In this document: piece after piece, positions 45,720 through 53,931 of the stretch
How the letters are laid out: the number at the start of each line of letters is the position of its first letter
Position numbering within the stretch: the first letter of the stretch is position 1
DNA from: Blastomonas sp.
GTDB taxonomy: Bacteria; Pseudomonadota; Alphaproteobacteria; Sphingomonadales; Sphingomonadaceae
Direction: 5' to 3'
NCBI RefSeq assembly: GCF_030373265.1
Contig: NZ_JAUCZC010000017.1
Coordinates: 1-64,000, forward strand
Length of the DNA: 64,000 bases
Made by a program: the position numbers and the translations under genes
Notes under the pieces: model-generated
The model's database searches: none
Told to the model about the DNA's origin: nothing
What the model saw: only the letters and a program-made list of their open reading frames with translations

Positions 45720-47016
45720 ACGCGGCACCCGTCGAAGCTGGTTACGGATCCTGGCGCTGGTGGCGCTTGCTCTGGTCGCTGTGCTGGCGATCTTCGCATT
45801 GTGGGCGCGCGCACCGACTATTGCCGCGATCGAGCGACCTGATCCGGCGAGCTTCGATCGAAGCGAAGTCGTGCGCGGCGCAGCGCTCGCCCGGATCGGC
45901 AATTGCGCCAGCTGCCACAGCGTGGCGGGAGGCCGGGTTTATGCCGGCGGCACCCCGATCGAGACGCCGTTCGGCACGATCTTTGGCAGCAATATAACCC
46001 CTGATCCCGAAACCGGCATCGGCGCCTGGTCCTACGAGGCCTTTGCGCGATCGATGCGCGAGGGGGTGGGGCGCGATGGGTCGCATCTGTATCCGGCATT
46101 CCCCTATGATCGCCTCCGACACACCAGCGACGCCGACCTGCGTGCGCTCTACGCCTTCCTGATGACCCGCGATGCGGTGCGCGCCGAACCGCCCGCCAAT
46201 GCGCTGATCCCGCCGCTGGGTTGGCGCCCCGTTCTGGCGGGGTGGAAGCTGCTCGCGCTGCCGCGCACCGGTCCGCAGGCACCGCAGCCGCAACTGGGCG
46301 CGCTGTGGGAGCGCGGCCGCTATCTGGGCGAAGGGCTCGCGCATTGCGCCAGCTGCCATTCGCCGCGGGGACTGTTGCAGCAGGAGGTACGTGAACAAGC
46401 CTATGCGGGTGGCTGGTCCGATGGTTGGTATGCGCCGCCGCTCGACGCATCTTCGCCGGCCGTGCGCGAATGGACCGCTGAGCGTCTCTATGCCTATCTG
46501 CGCACTGGTCTGAGCACCGCGCACGCTGCCGCTGCGGGGCCGATGGGACCGGTGACGCACAACCTGGCGCGTGCGCCCGAACGCGACGTGCGCGCGCTGG
46601 CAACGTATTATGCCTGGACGATGCGCGAAGCGCGTGCTGCGCGGTCCGAACCGGTGCTGCCTGACCGCGGCGCTGTCGCGGCCAGAGCGCACCCCGCGGG
46701 GGCTGCGCTGTTTCGCGGTGCGTGCGCGGCATGCCACGAGCCCGGCGCGCCGATGATGGTCGCGGGGCGTCCCGACCTCCGGCTGGGCAGCCCGCTGCAC
46801 CAGGACAACCCGCGCGACACGGTGCAGATCATCCTGCAGGGCCTCGAGCCGCCGGTCGAGCCGAACGGACCCTATATGCCAGCCTATGCCGACACGCTGA
46901 CCGATACGCAGATTGCCGCCGTCACCGCCTATATGCGGGCGCGATGGGGATCGGGGCCCGAATGGGGCGATCTAGAGAAGGCGGTGGCAGATGCGCGCGC
47001 GGAGAGTGGCGAATGA
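45709..47016 (+). CDS. triheme c-type cytochrome, electron acceptor subunit of a molybdenum hydroxylase
   Basis: The 435-residue product has an N-terminal membrane or signal segment (WLRILALVALALVAVLAIF). Three heme-binding motifs follow: CASCH near residue 66, CASCH near 213 and CAACH near 339. This is the layout of the cytochrome subunits of membrane-bound alcohol and aldehyde dehydrogenases. It would pass electrons from the molybdenum and iron-sulfur subunits to the respiratory chain. The ATG lies inside the amidohydrolase 3' end, and its stop overlaps the next start (ATGA), so all four genes are coupled. Confidence 0.93.
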   Translation: MSAERGTRRSWLRILALVALALVAVLAIFALWARAPTIAAIERPDPASFDRSEVVRGAALARIGNCASCHSVAGGRVYAGGTPIETPFGTIFGSNITPDPETGIGAWSYEAFARSMREGVGRDGSHLYPAFPYDRLRHTSDADLRALYAFLMTRDAVRAEPPANALIPPLGWRPVLAGWKLLALPRTGPQAPQPQLGALWERGRYLGEGLAHCASCHSPRGLLQQEVREQAYAGGWSDGWYAPPLDASSPAVREWTAERLYAYLRTGLSTAHAAAAGPMGPVTHNLARAPERDVRALATYYAWTMREARAARSEPVLPDRGAVAARAHPAGAALFRGACAACHEPGAPMMVAGRPDLRLGSPLHQDNPRDTVQIILQGLEPPVEPNGPYMPAYADTLTDTQIAAVTAYMRARWGSGPEWGDLEKAVADARAESGE

Positions 47017-47504
47017 TTGAACTGACGATCAACGGCACCCGCCGCCGCATCGAGGGCGATCCGGCCGAGCCGTTGCTGTATGTGCTGCGCGACAACCTGA
47101 GGCTGCATGCCGCCAAGTTCGGGTGCGGGCTTGGCCAGTGCGGGTCGTGCACCGTTCTGGTCGACGGCAAGCCGGTGCAATCATGCATCACGCCGATGGC
47201 CGCGCTCGCAGGCCGGGAGGTCATGACGGTCGAAGGGTTGGGCAGCGCCAATTCGCCGGGATCGGTGCAACAGGCGTTCATCGACGAGCAGGCGGCGCAA
47301 TGCGGCTATTGCATTCCCGGCATGATCGCGCGCGCTGAAGCGTTGTTGCGCGCCGATCCGCGTCCGAGCGAAGCTGCGATGCGCGCAGCGATGCGGCCAT
47401 CGCTCTGCCGCTGCGGCACGCATATGCGGATCCTGCGCGCGGTGCGCCGCGCCGCCGTGGCGATGGGTGGCGGTATCGTCGATCCTGCCGAGCCAGTTTC
47501 ATGA
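47013..47504 (+). CDS. 2Fe-2S subunit of molybdenum hydroxylase (xanthine dehydrogenase family)
   Basis: The 163-residue product has a plant-type 2Fe-2S domain (CGLGQCGSCTVLVDG) and a second four-helix 2Fe-2S domain (QCGYCIPGMIARAEALL and LCRCGTHMRILRAV). It is the small subunit of a two-subunit hydroxylase of the isoquinoline-1-oxidoreductase or aldehyde-oxidoreductase type and relays electrons from molybdenum to cytochrome c. It has no leader, so it would be carried out with the Tat-leader large subunit. It overlaps by 4 bp at both ends. Confidence 0.95.
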   Translation: MIELTINGTRRRIEGDPAEPLLYVLRDNLRLHAAKFGCGLGQCGSCTVLVDGKPVQSCITPMAALAGREVMTVEGLGSANSPGSVQQAFIDEQAAQCGYCIPGMIARAEALLRADPRPSEAAMRAAMRPSLCRCGTHMRILRAVRRAAVAMGGGIVDPAEPVS

Positions 47505-49762
47505 GCGGTGGGGCCATGAGCGGCATTGCACGCCGGGATGTGCTGGGCGGCGGCGGGCTGGTGGTGCTGTTCGCACTCGCTGGAACCGGTATCGCGCAGG
47601 AAGGCGGCACCAGCGGCGGCGGCGAGGGCACCGGTGCGCCGCCCGAGGTCGCGCCCGGGCTCCCCGGCAGCCTGGCCGAGTTTCCGCATCTGGACGCCTG
47701 GATCCGCATCGCGCCCGATGGCGCTGCCACCGTCTTCACCGGCAAGGCCGAGCTGGGGCAGGGGATCGGCACCGCGCTGCTGCAGATCGCCGCCGACGAG
47801 CTCGACCTGCCGCTCGAGCGGGTAAAGCTGATCACAGCCGATACCGGGCGCACCCCAGACGAGGGTATCACGTCGGGCAGCCAGTCGCTGCAGAACAGCG
47901 GCACCGCGATTGCCAACGCTGCTGCCAATGTCCGCTATCTGCTCGCCGAACGCGCCGCCCGGCTTTTCGGGGTGGCGGTGGATACGCTGTCGACCGTCAA
48001 CGGGTTTGTCCGCGCGCGCGACGGCCGACAGGCGAGCTATGGCGAACTGGCGGCATCGCTGTCTTTGCATGTCGAGGCGCGGCCCGATGTGCGGCGCAAG
48101 CGCGTCGCTGCGCGCGACCATATCGGCCGCGACCGCCCGCGCCGCGATATCCCGCCCAAGCTGACCGGCGCTGCGGCCTATGTCCACGACATGACGATGC
48201 CGGGAATGCTGCACGCGCGCGTCATCCGCGGCCCCGCCGAAGGCACCCGGCTGACCGCACCCGATTTCGATGCCATTGCACGGCTTCCCGGGATCGAGCG
48301 GGTGGTGCGCGTCGGCGATTTTGCCGCGATGCTGGGCCCGCGCGAATGGCCGCTGGTGCAGGCGATGCTTGCGGTCGGACGGATGCCATGGACCCGCAGC
48401 GAGGCGCCGCTGCCGCAGGGCGATCTGCGCGACATGATCCGCGCGCTATCCACCGAACCCGATGTCATCCTGATGCGCGACACTGTGACACTTCCGTCCG
48501 TGCGGCGAGTCACCGCGCGTTATGACCGCCCGTACCTGATGCACGGTGCGATCGGGCCGTCCTGCGCGGTTGCCCTGTGGCAGGATGGCGAATTGACCGT
48601 GTGGACGCACAGCCAGGGCGTCTATCCGCTGCGCAACGCGCTCGCCGAGCTTCTCGACCTCCCGCCCGAGCGCATCCGCTGCATCCACCGCGAAGGCGCC
48701 GGCTGCTATGGGCACAATGGTGCCGACGATGTTGCTACCGACGCCGCGCTGGCAGCGCGCGCGGTCCCCGGTCGGCCGGTCAAGCTGATGTGGACCCGCG
48801 AACAGGAGCATGGCTGGGAACCGCTCGGCCCTGCAATGGTGACCGAGCTTTCGGCGGGGGTCGATGCCAACGGCCGTATCGCCGAATGGACGCACGCGGT
48901 GTGGAGCAACACCCACAGCACCCGGCCTTCACAGGCGGGCGACCTGCTCGCCGGGCTCGAGGTCGGGCGAGGCTTTGCGCCCTCGCCGCCGCGTGCGATT
49001 CCGCAGCCCAATGGCGGCGGCGATCGCAACGCGATCCCGCTCTACACGCTGCCGCGCGCAACGATCACCAGCATGTTTGTGCCGCAGATGCCGGTGCGGG
49101 TATCGGCGCTGCGCGGGCTGGGTGCGCACATGAACGTGTTCGCAATCGAAAGCATGATCGACGAACTGGCCGCAGTGGCCAAAAGCGATCCGGTGGAGTT
49201 CCGGCTGCGGCACCTCGAGGACCCGCGCGCGATCGAAGTGATCCGCACCCTGGCTGATCGCTTCGGGTGGGCGCGGCCGAAGCGCGAGCGCTGGCGCGGC
49301 CAGGGCTTTGGCTTTGCACGCTACAAGAACAGCGGCGCCTATTGCGCGGTGGCGATCGAAGTTCGTATCGAACCCGAAACCGGAGCGACGACCGTGCTGC
49401 GTGCCGACGCTGCGGTAGATGCCGGGGAAACGGTCAGCCCCGATGGGCTGCGCAACCAGATCGAGGGCGGCATCGTCCAGTCGATCAGCTGGACCGCCCA
49501 TGAAGAGGTGCGCTTCGACGCCGCCCGCCGGACCGCGTTCGACTGGAGCAGCTATCCGATCCTGCGCTTCGATGCGGTGCCGCTGCAGATGGCGGTGCAT
49601 GTGGTCGACCGCCCAGGGCAGCCGTTTCTGGGCGCGGGGGAAGCGTCACAAGGCCCCGCAGCCGCGGCGTTCGCCAATGCCATTGCCCGCGCGACCGGGC
49701 AGCGTTTGAGGTCAATGCCGCTGACGGCGGAGCGGGTTCGGCTGGCTCTGGCGGCGCGATGA
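47501..49762 (+). CDS. molybdopterin-binding large subunit of molybdenum hydroxylase (IorB-like), Tat-exported
   Basis: The 753-residue product starts with a twin-arginine leader (ARRDVLGGGGLVVLFALAG). It carries family motifs: FTGKAELGQGIGTALLQIAADEL, the middle PPKLTGAAAYVHDM, a cofactor region near ALRGLGAHMNVFAIESMIDEL, and the C-terminal FLGAGEASQGPAAAAFANAI with the catalytic Glu. Relatives hydroxylate N-heterocycles or oxidise aldehydes. A cytochrome c partner, rather than an FAD subunit, fits a periplasmic enzyme feeding the respiratory chain. The substrate is unknown. The start may also be the ATG at 47516. Confidence 0.92.
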   Translation: MSGGAMSGIARRDVLGGGGLVVLFALAGTGIAQEGGTSGGGEGTGAPPEVAPGLPGSLAEFPHLDAWIRIAPDGAATVFTGKAELGQGIGTALLQIAADELDLPLERVKLITADTGRTPDEGITSGSQSLQNSGTAIANAAANVRYLLAERAARLFGVAVDTLSTVNGFVRARDGRQASYGELAASLSLHVEARPDVRRKRVAARDHIGRDRPRRDIPPKLTGAAAYVHDMTMPGMLHARVIRGPAEGTRLTAPDFDAIARLPGIERVVRVGDFAAMLGPREWPLVQAMLAVGRMPWTRSEAPLPQGDLRDMIRALSTEPDVILMRDTVTLPSVRRVTARYDRPYLMHGAIGPSCAVALWQDGELTVWTHSQGVYPLRNALAELLDLPPERIRCIHREGAGCYGHNGADDVATDAALAARAVPGRPVKLMWTREQEHGWEPLGPAMVTELSAGVDANGRIAEWTHAVWSNTHSTRPSQAGDLLAGLEVGRGFAPSPPRAIPQPNGGGDRNAIPLYTLPRATITSMFVPQMPVRVSALRGLGAHMNVFAIESMIDELAAVAKSDPVEFRLRHLEDPRAIEVIRTLADRFGWARPKRERWRGQGFGFARYKNSGAYCAVAIEVRIEPETGATTVLRADAAVDAGETVSPDGLRNQIEGGIVQSISWTAHEEVRFDAARRTAFDWSSYPILRFDAVPLQMAVHVVDRPGQPFLGAGEASQGPAAAAFANAIARATGQRLRSMPLTAERVRLALAAR

Positions 49763-49873
49763 GCTTTGGGAGCGGTGTCTCGGTCGGGGCGTGCGCATCC
49801 GACCGGCCACGCACTGCGTCAGGATGATCAAAGTGGGCAGGTCGAGATCGAAGGTTGCGCCGCGCGCCTGGGC

Positions 49874-51079
49874 TCAGTTTTCATCGGCTACACGCAAGCC
49901 CGGGACGCTGCCCCGTCTCATACGAAATTGCGAAATGTGATCGACATCGTCGGCTGTGATTTCGGAAATGCGCGTTCTGCCCATCAGCCCCATGTCGCGC
50001 TCGATCTCGGTGCGGAAAATCGTCAGCACGCGCGCCACGCCTGCCTCGCCGCCGGCCGCCAGCCCGTAAAGATAGGGCCGCCCGATCGAGCAGCCGTCGG
50101 CGCCGAGCGCGATCGCCTTGAGTACGTCGGTTCCGCGCCGCACGCCGCCGTCGGCGATCAACTGCACGCTGTTCTGGATGCGGTCGCGGATCGCGGGAAG
50201 ATAGTCGATCGGTGTCGCTGCCCTATCGAGCTGGCGACCGCCATGATTGGACACCATGATCGCATCTACGCCGCAGGCGACGGCGCTCGCGCTGTCCTCG
50301 GGCATCATCGCGCCCTTGATGACCAGCCTCCCGGGCCACTGCGCGCGCAACCATTCGACATCTTTCCAGGTCGCGGTCCGATCGAACTGGGCGTTGACAT
50401 AGTCGATGACGCTGGTGCCCGCGCTGCTGAAATCTCCGACATGTTCGACGACGTTGGCGAGTTGGAACGAGCGATTCCTCAGCGCGCCCAGCGACCATGC
50501 CGGATGCATCGCAAAACTCATCACACTGCTGAGCGTGAACCGCGGCGGCATGAACATGCCGCTGCGCAGATCCCGCTCGCGATTGCCTGCAATGGCGGTG
50601 TCGACCGTCAGGCAGAGCGCGCCATAACCATGTGCCGCCGCGCGCTCGAGCAAGGCTTTGGTTAATCCGCGATCGCGGAACAGGTAAAGCTGGAAATAGC
50701 GGTCGGCTCCCGATTGCGCGATGGCCTCGATCGAGGTGGTCGCCATCGTCGACAGGCCATAGGGCACCTGCGCCGCAGCCGCCGCGCGCGCGACCGCCAT
50801 TTCGCCCGCCGCGTGAAACAGCTGAGACATGCCGGTCGGCGACAGCATCAGCGGCATCGCGCTGCGAAATCCGATCAGGTCGGTGCTGGTATCCACATGG
50901 CTCACGTCGACCAGCGTCCGTTGCGCGAGCACCCATTCGTCGAACACCGCGCGGTTGCGCGCCAGCGTCCATTCGTCGTCGGCGCCGCCTTCGAGATAGT
51001 CACGGATCGGCAGCGGCAGGGCGCGGCCTGCCAGCGCGGCCATGTCGGCAATGTTGAAGACTTTGGCGAGCGATTTCAT
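49874..51079 (-). CDS. FMN-dependent alpha-hydroxy-acid dehydrogenase (L-lactate dehydrogenase-like)
   Basis: The 401-residue product is an LldD/glycolate-oxidase/mandelate-dehydrogenase family enzyme. Motifs are LPIRDYLEGGADDEWTL, MLSPTGMSQLFH, LVIKGAMMPEDSASAV with the flavin Lys, IMVSNHGGRQLD with the catalytic His, and LIADGGVRRGTDVLKAIALG for phosphate binding. It would oxidise an L-2-hydroxy acid to the 2-keto acid and pass electrons to the quinone pool. It ends an operon behind AraC and GntR regulators, and a D-specific flavoprotein lies nearby. The exact substrate is open. Confidence 0.92.
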   Translation of the reverse strand: MKSLAKVFNIADMAALAGRALPLPIRDYLEGGADDEWTLARNRAVFDEWVLAQRTLVDVSHVDTSTDLIGFRSAMPLMLSPTGMSQLFHAAGEMAVARAAAAAQVPYGLSTMATTSIEAIAQSGADRYFQLYLFRDRGLTKALLERAAAHGYGALCLTVDTAIAGNRERDLRSGMFMPPRFTLSSVMSFAMHPAWSLGALRNRSFQLANVVEHVGDFSSAGTSVIDYVNAQFDRTATWKDVEWLRAQWPGRLVIKGAMMPEDSASAVACGVDAIMVSNHGGRQLDRAATPIDYLPAIRDRIQNSVQLIADGGVRRGTDVLKAIALGADGCSIGRPYLYGLAAGGEAGVARVLTIFRTEIERDMGLMGRTRISEITADDVDHISQFRMRRGSVPGLRVADEN

Positions 51080-51084
51080 TCAGG

Positions 51085-51786
51085 TCATCGTTGCCTGAGC
51101 TGCATGCCAACCGATGAATCGAAATGACTGTCCATCGCTACGCGCGCGGCAGCAGGATCTCGGGCCGCGATCGCATCGGCCAGCGCGCGATGCCGGGTGA
51201 TCATCGTCTCGCGCTGCTCATCGGTGACCCGCGTCTGCCAGGCTTCGGGCACGGCCACCTGCATCAAGGGCTCGAAGGACCGGACGATGGCGACGAACAA
51301 CGCATTGCCGCTCGCCTCGGCAATCAGGATGTGCAGCGCAATGTCGTGATCGGTGGGCGCATGGTCATCGACCTCTTCGGCCATCCGGTCGACCAGGGCA
51401 CCGATTGCCGCGGCCTGCGCATCGCTGCGGTTTTCGGCCGCCAGAGCGGCTGTCCGCACCTCGATCGACCGACGGACATCCCAGACGTCGGCCACGCTGA
51501 TCTGAGCCGTCGAGATGCCGTGATCGAGCGATGCGGCGAACACCGCCCCATCGATCGCTGCAACCCGCGGCTTGCGGCCGTTGCCGACGTCGATCAGCCG
51601 GAGCGCCGCCAGCGCCCCGAAGGCTTCGCGCATCACCGCGCGGCTGACGCCGAGCTGGCTGGCGAAATGTCCCTCGCCCGGCAAAGTATCGCCGACCTTG
51701 AGCTGCGATACGCGGATATGCGCCGCCACCGCGTCGATCGCCTGCTGGACAAGCGAGACGCCTGGTGCCTGAGAGCCCACGCTCAT
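51085..51786 (-). CDS. GntR family regulator (FadR/FCD subfamily, LldR-like)
   Basis: The 233-residue product has a winged helix (VGDTLPGEGHFASQLGVSR, AVMREAFGALAALRLIDV). A C-terminal FCD helical domain follows, whose metal-ligand residues are visible (WDVRRSIEVRTAALAA, DHDIALHILIAEASGN, RHRALADAIAARD). FCD regulators sense small organic acids. It lies between AraC (4-bp overlap) and the 2-hydroxy-acid dehydrogenase (5-bp gap), so a 2-hydroxy acid is the likely inducer. It is one of two candidates to bind the ACCTATCnGATAGGT sites. Confidence 0.92.
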   Translation of the reverse strand: MSVGSQAPGVSLVQQAIDAVAAHIRVSQLKVGDTLPGEGHFASQLGVSRAVMREAFGALAALRLIDVGNGRKPRVAAIDGAVFAASLDHGISTAQISVADVWDVRRSIEVRTAALAAENRSDAQAAAIGALVDRMAEEVDDHAPTDHDIALHILIAEASGNALFVAIVRSFEPLMQVAVPEAWQTRVTDEQRETMITRHRALADAIAARDPAAARVAMDSHFDSSVGMQLRQR

Positions 51787-52562
51787 GCGGCCCGGCCCAT
51801 CGCGCGGAAGCTGCTGGGCGATACGCCGAAGCGGCGGTTGAAGGCGCGGGTAAAGCTCGAGTTGTTTAGATAACCGCTGGCATAGCCGATGCTGGACACC
51901 GGTAAATCGGTGCTCAAAAGCTTGGCCTGTGCTGCCACCAGGCGGCGTTCGGCGAGCGCCTCGCTGATCGTGCAGCCATAAATATCCCGAAAGCCGCGGG
52001 TTAGCTTGGCGCGGTTGATGCCGCAGGCCCGCGAGATACTGTCGAGCGTCAGCTTCTCGCCCCATTGGCTGTCGACAAGATCGCGCGCCGCGACGATGGC
52101 GCGGGTATCGCGCTCGGTAAAGCCCGGATCACCATTGCAGGCAACGAGCTGGCCCGCCTTGAGCGCTTCTGCAGTCTCGCACAGCAGTTCGATGCTCTTG
52201 GCGAGCCGGTAGGTCACCAGCGCGTCGCCCCGGCGCGAACCGTCTGCAATGTGGAGCGCGATCGCGCACAACGGATGCGAAAGGTGGTAGGTGCCATCGC
52301 AGGCCCCACCGGACGCCCAGTCATAGAGCCGTGCCAGTGCGCGGTTGGCGACGAGAAAAACGATCACGCCGTCGGCCGATACGAGCTGTACAACGCTGTC
52401 GATGTCGGGATCGGACACGATCGATACCGTCGGCAGCACCTCGTCACGCGCTGGGCGGAACGCGAACAGCGTCACATCGGCGGGGACATCGTGCTGCGTG
52501 ACGGTCACCGGGCCGATCAGCGTGGTCATCTCGGGCGAGACGGCGATGATCGCAGATGCCAT
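51783..52562 (-). CDS. AraC family transcriptional regulator
   Basis: The 259-residue product has a C-terminal AraC/XylS DNA-binding domain with two helix-turn-helix units: LTLDSISRACGINRAKLTRGF and LPVSSIGYASGYLNNSSFTRAF, ending FGVSPSSFRAMG. The N-terminal 150 residues match no sensor fold I recognise. The start ATG 52562 has AGGAGAGG upstream. It is the first gene of the AraC-GntR-dehydrogenase operon. Two palindromic 15-bp sites lie 30-70 bp before it. Confidence 0.92.
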   Translation of the reverse strand: MASAIIAVSPEMTTLIGPVTVTQHDVPADVTLFAFRPARDEVLPTVSIVSDPDIDSVVQLVSADGVIVFLVANRALARLYDWASGGACDGTYHLSHPLCAIALHIADGSRRGDALVTYRLAKSIELLCETAEALKAGQLVACNGDPGFTERDTRAIVAARDLVDSQWGEKLTLDSISRACGINRAKLTRGFRDIYGCTISEALAERRLVAAQAKLLSTDLPVSSIGYASGYLNNSSFTRAFNRRFGVSPSSFRAMGRAA

Positions 52563-52592
52563 AGATCCTCTCCTTATTTTCGAGGAGCCTAC

Positions 52593-52607
52593 ACCTATCG
52601 GATAGCT
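52593..52607. promoter_or_regulatory. operator copy 1, ACCTATCGGATAGCT
   Basis: This near-palindrome lies 31 bp upstream of the AraC start. It shares the ACCTATCnGATAGGT pattern with three other copies (52616, 57477, 57495). Its centre is 23 bp from copy 2. Confidence 0.7.
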
Positions 52608-52615
52608 CGGGCAAT

Positions 52616-52630
52616 AGCTATCAGATAGGT
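52616..52630. promoter_or_regulatory. operator copy 2, AGCTATCAGATAGGT
   Basis: This second copy before the AraC gene overlaps the 3' end of the MFS gene (stop at 52621-52623). It is read in the opposite half-site order to copy 1, so the two copies form a larger symmetric arrangement. Confidence 0.7.
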
Positions 52631-53931
52631 TCAGCGACTGCGGACACCGGCGCGCGGCGCATGGCAAGATAGAAGCATGCAACCGATCCGGCGCTGACGA
52701 CCACCCCGACCAACGCGAGCGCCTGCGCGAGATACTGCTCGCCGCCCATCAGGTCACTGACCGCGGCGACCAGCGTCGGCGCGAGACCGAAACCGATCAA
52801 TCCGGCCACCGCGATGAAGGCGCCGATGCACAGACCGCGCAGTTCGTTGGGCAACAGCACCGTGAGCGCGACCGACATGATGAGCCCGGTCACCGTGCCG
52901 CCGAGCATCAATACGCCCAGCGCTATCGCAAAACCCGTCACCCCCGGAAGGATCGGAAACAGCGCGGCAGGCACGCTGACCGCGGCAGCGATCACCGCGC
53001 CGATCAGCAGGCCGCCGCGCCGCCCGGTTTTCTGGCCGAGATCAGCGGCGATCCCGCCGAGCACGGCTCCTGCGATACCGGTAAAGAGGATCAGCGCGCC
53101 CATCCAGCCTGCGAACTGTTCGGGCGTCAGGCCATGATTGCGGGTCAGCACCGGCACGGCCCAGATGCTTGCCGCCGCATCGGCCATGACCACCGCGACC
53201 TGGCCAGCGAAAAGCGGCAGCAGGAAGCGTCGGCGCGTCCACAGTTCGGCGGCGATGACGCGCAATGCTGGACGTGCCGCGCCCGACGCGACCTCATGGC
53301 GGGCAGGTTCGCGCAGAAACAACAGCGGAAGCGCCAGTAAGAGGCTGAGTCCCGCCAGCACCACATGCGTGCTGCGCCATGGGGTAAGCCCCATCAGCGC
53401 GATGTCACTCGCCGCGAGCCAGCCGATCAGCCATCCGGTGGCGGTGAACCCGGCTGCGGTGCCCAAGGTCTTGCCCAACGTCGTCAGCAGCGCCGCACGG
53501 CCGCGATGCGCGGGCACGACCAGGTCCGCGCCCAGCGACAGCGCCGCGGTCAAGGCTCCGGTGGTGCCGATCGCCGCGAGTATCCGCGCGATGAACAAGG
53601 TGGTGGTATCGGGGGCAAAAGCGGTCATCGCGGTGCCCAGCGTCCAGACCGCCGCGAGCCCGATCATCAAGCGGACCCGGTGAACGCGATCGACCAGCAG
53701 GCCGATGGGGATCGACAGCAGCACCATCGGGATCGCGGCGGACACCCCCTGGACAAGGCTCAGCGCATAGTCGCTCAACCCCATCTCGGCCTTGGCAGCA
53801 CTCTGGATCGTGCTGAACGATCCCATCATCGCAAAGCCGATCGCCATCGCCAGCGATAGCACCAGCAGAGGCGGCAGCGAGCGGCTGAAGCTCGGCACGC
53901 CGACGGTGGGCGAAGCGGCGATCACGGTCAC
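52621..53931 (-). CDS. MFS transporter
   Basis: The 436-residue membrane protein has about twelve hydrophobic segments (LPPLLVLSLAMAIGFAMM, VLLSIPIGLLVDRVHRVRL, AIGTTGALTAALSLGADLV) and the MFS loop motif GLLVDRVHR. It starts at a GTG that overlaps the preceding dehydrogenase stop (GTGA), so it is translationally coupled. Its position between the D-hydroxy-acid dehydrogenase and the AraC operon suggests inner-membrane import of the hydroxy acid or its ester. Confidence 0.88.
   Translation of the reverse strand: MTVIAASPTVGVPSFSRSLPPLLVLSLAMAIGFAMMGSFSTIQSAAKAEMGLSDYALSLVQGVSAAIPMVLLSIPIGLLVDRVHRVRLMIGLAAVWTLGTAMTAFAPDTTTLFIARILAAIGTTGALTAALSLGADLVVPAHRGRAALLTTLGKTLGTAAGFTATGWLIGWLAASDIALMGLTPWRSTHVVLAGLSLLLALPLLFLREPARHEVASGAARPALRVIAAELWTRRRFLLPLFAGQVAVVMADAAASIWAVPVLTRNHGLTPEQFAGWMGALILFTGIAGAVLGGIAADLGQKTGRRGGLLIGAVIAAAVSVPAALFPILPGVTGFAIALGVLMLGGTVTGLIMSVALTVLLPNELRGLCIGAFIAVAGLIGFGLAPTLVAAVSDLMGGEQYLAQALALVGVVVSAGSVACFYLAMRRAPVSAVAEPI

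Noticed and set aside
44331-45902. A 523-codon reverse-strand frame opposite the amidohydrolase
   Set aside because: Same reasoning: it is antisense to a gene with clear metal-binding motifs and overlaps the cytochrome gene start.
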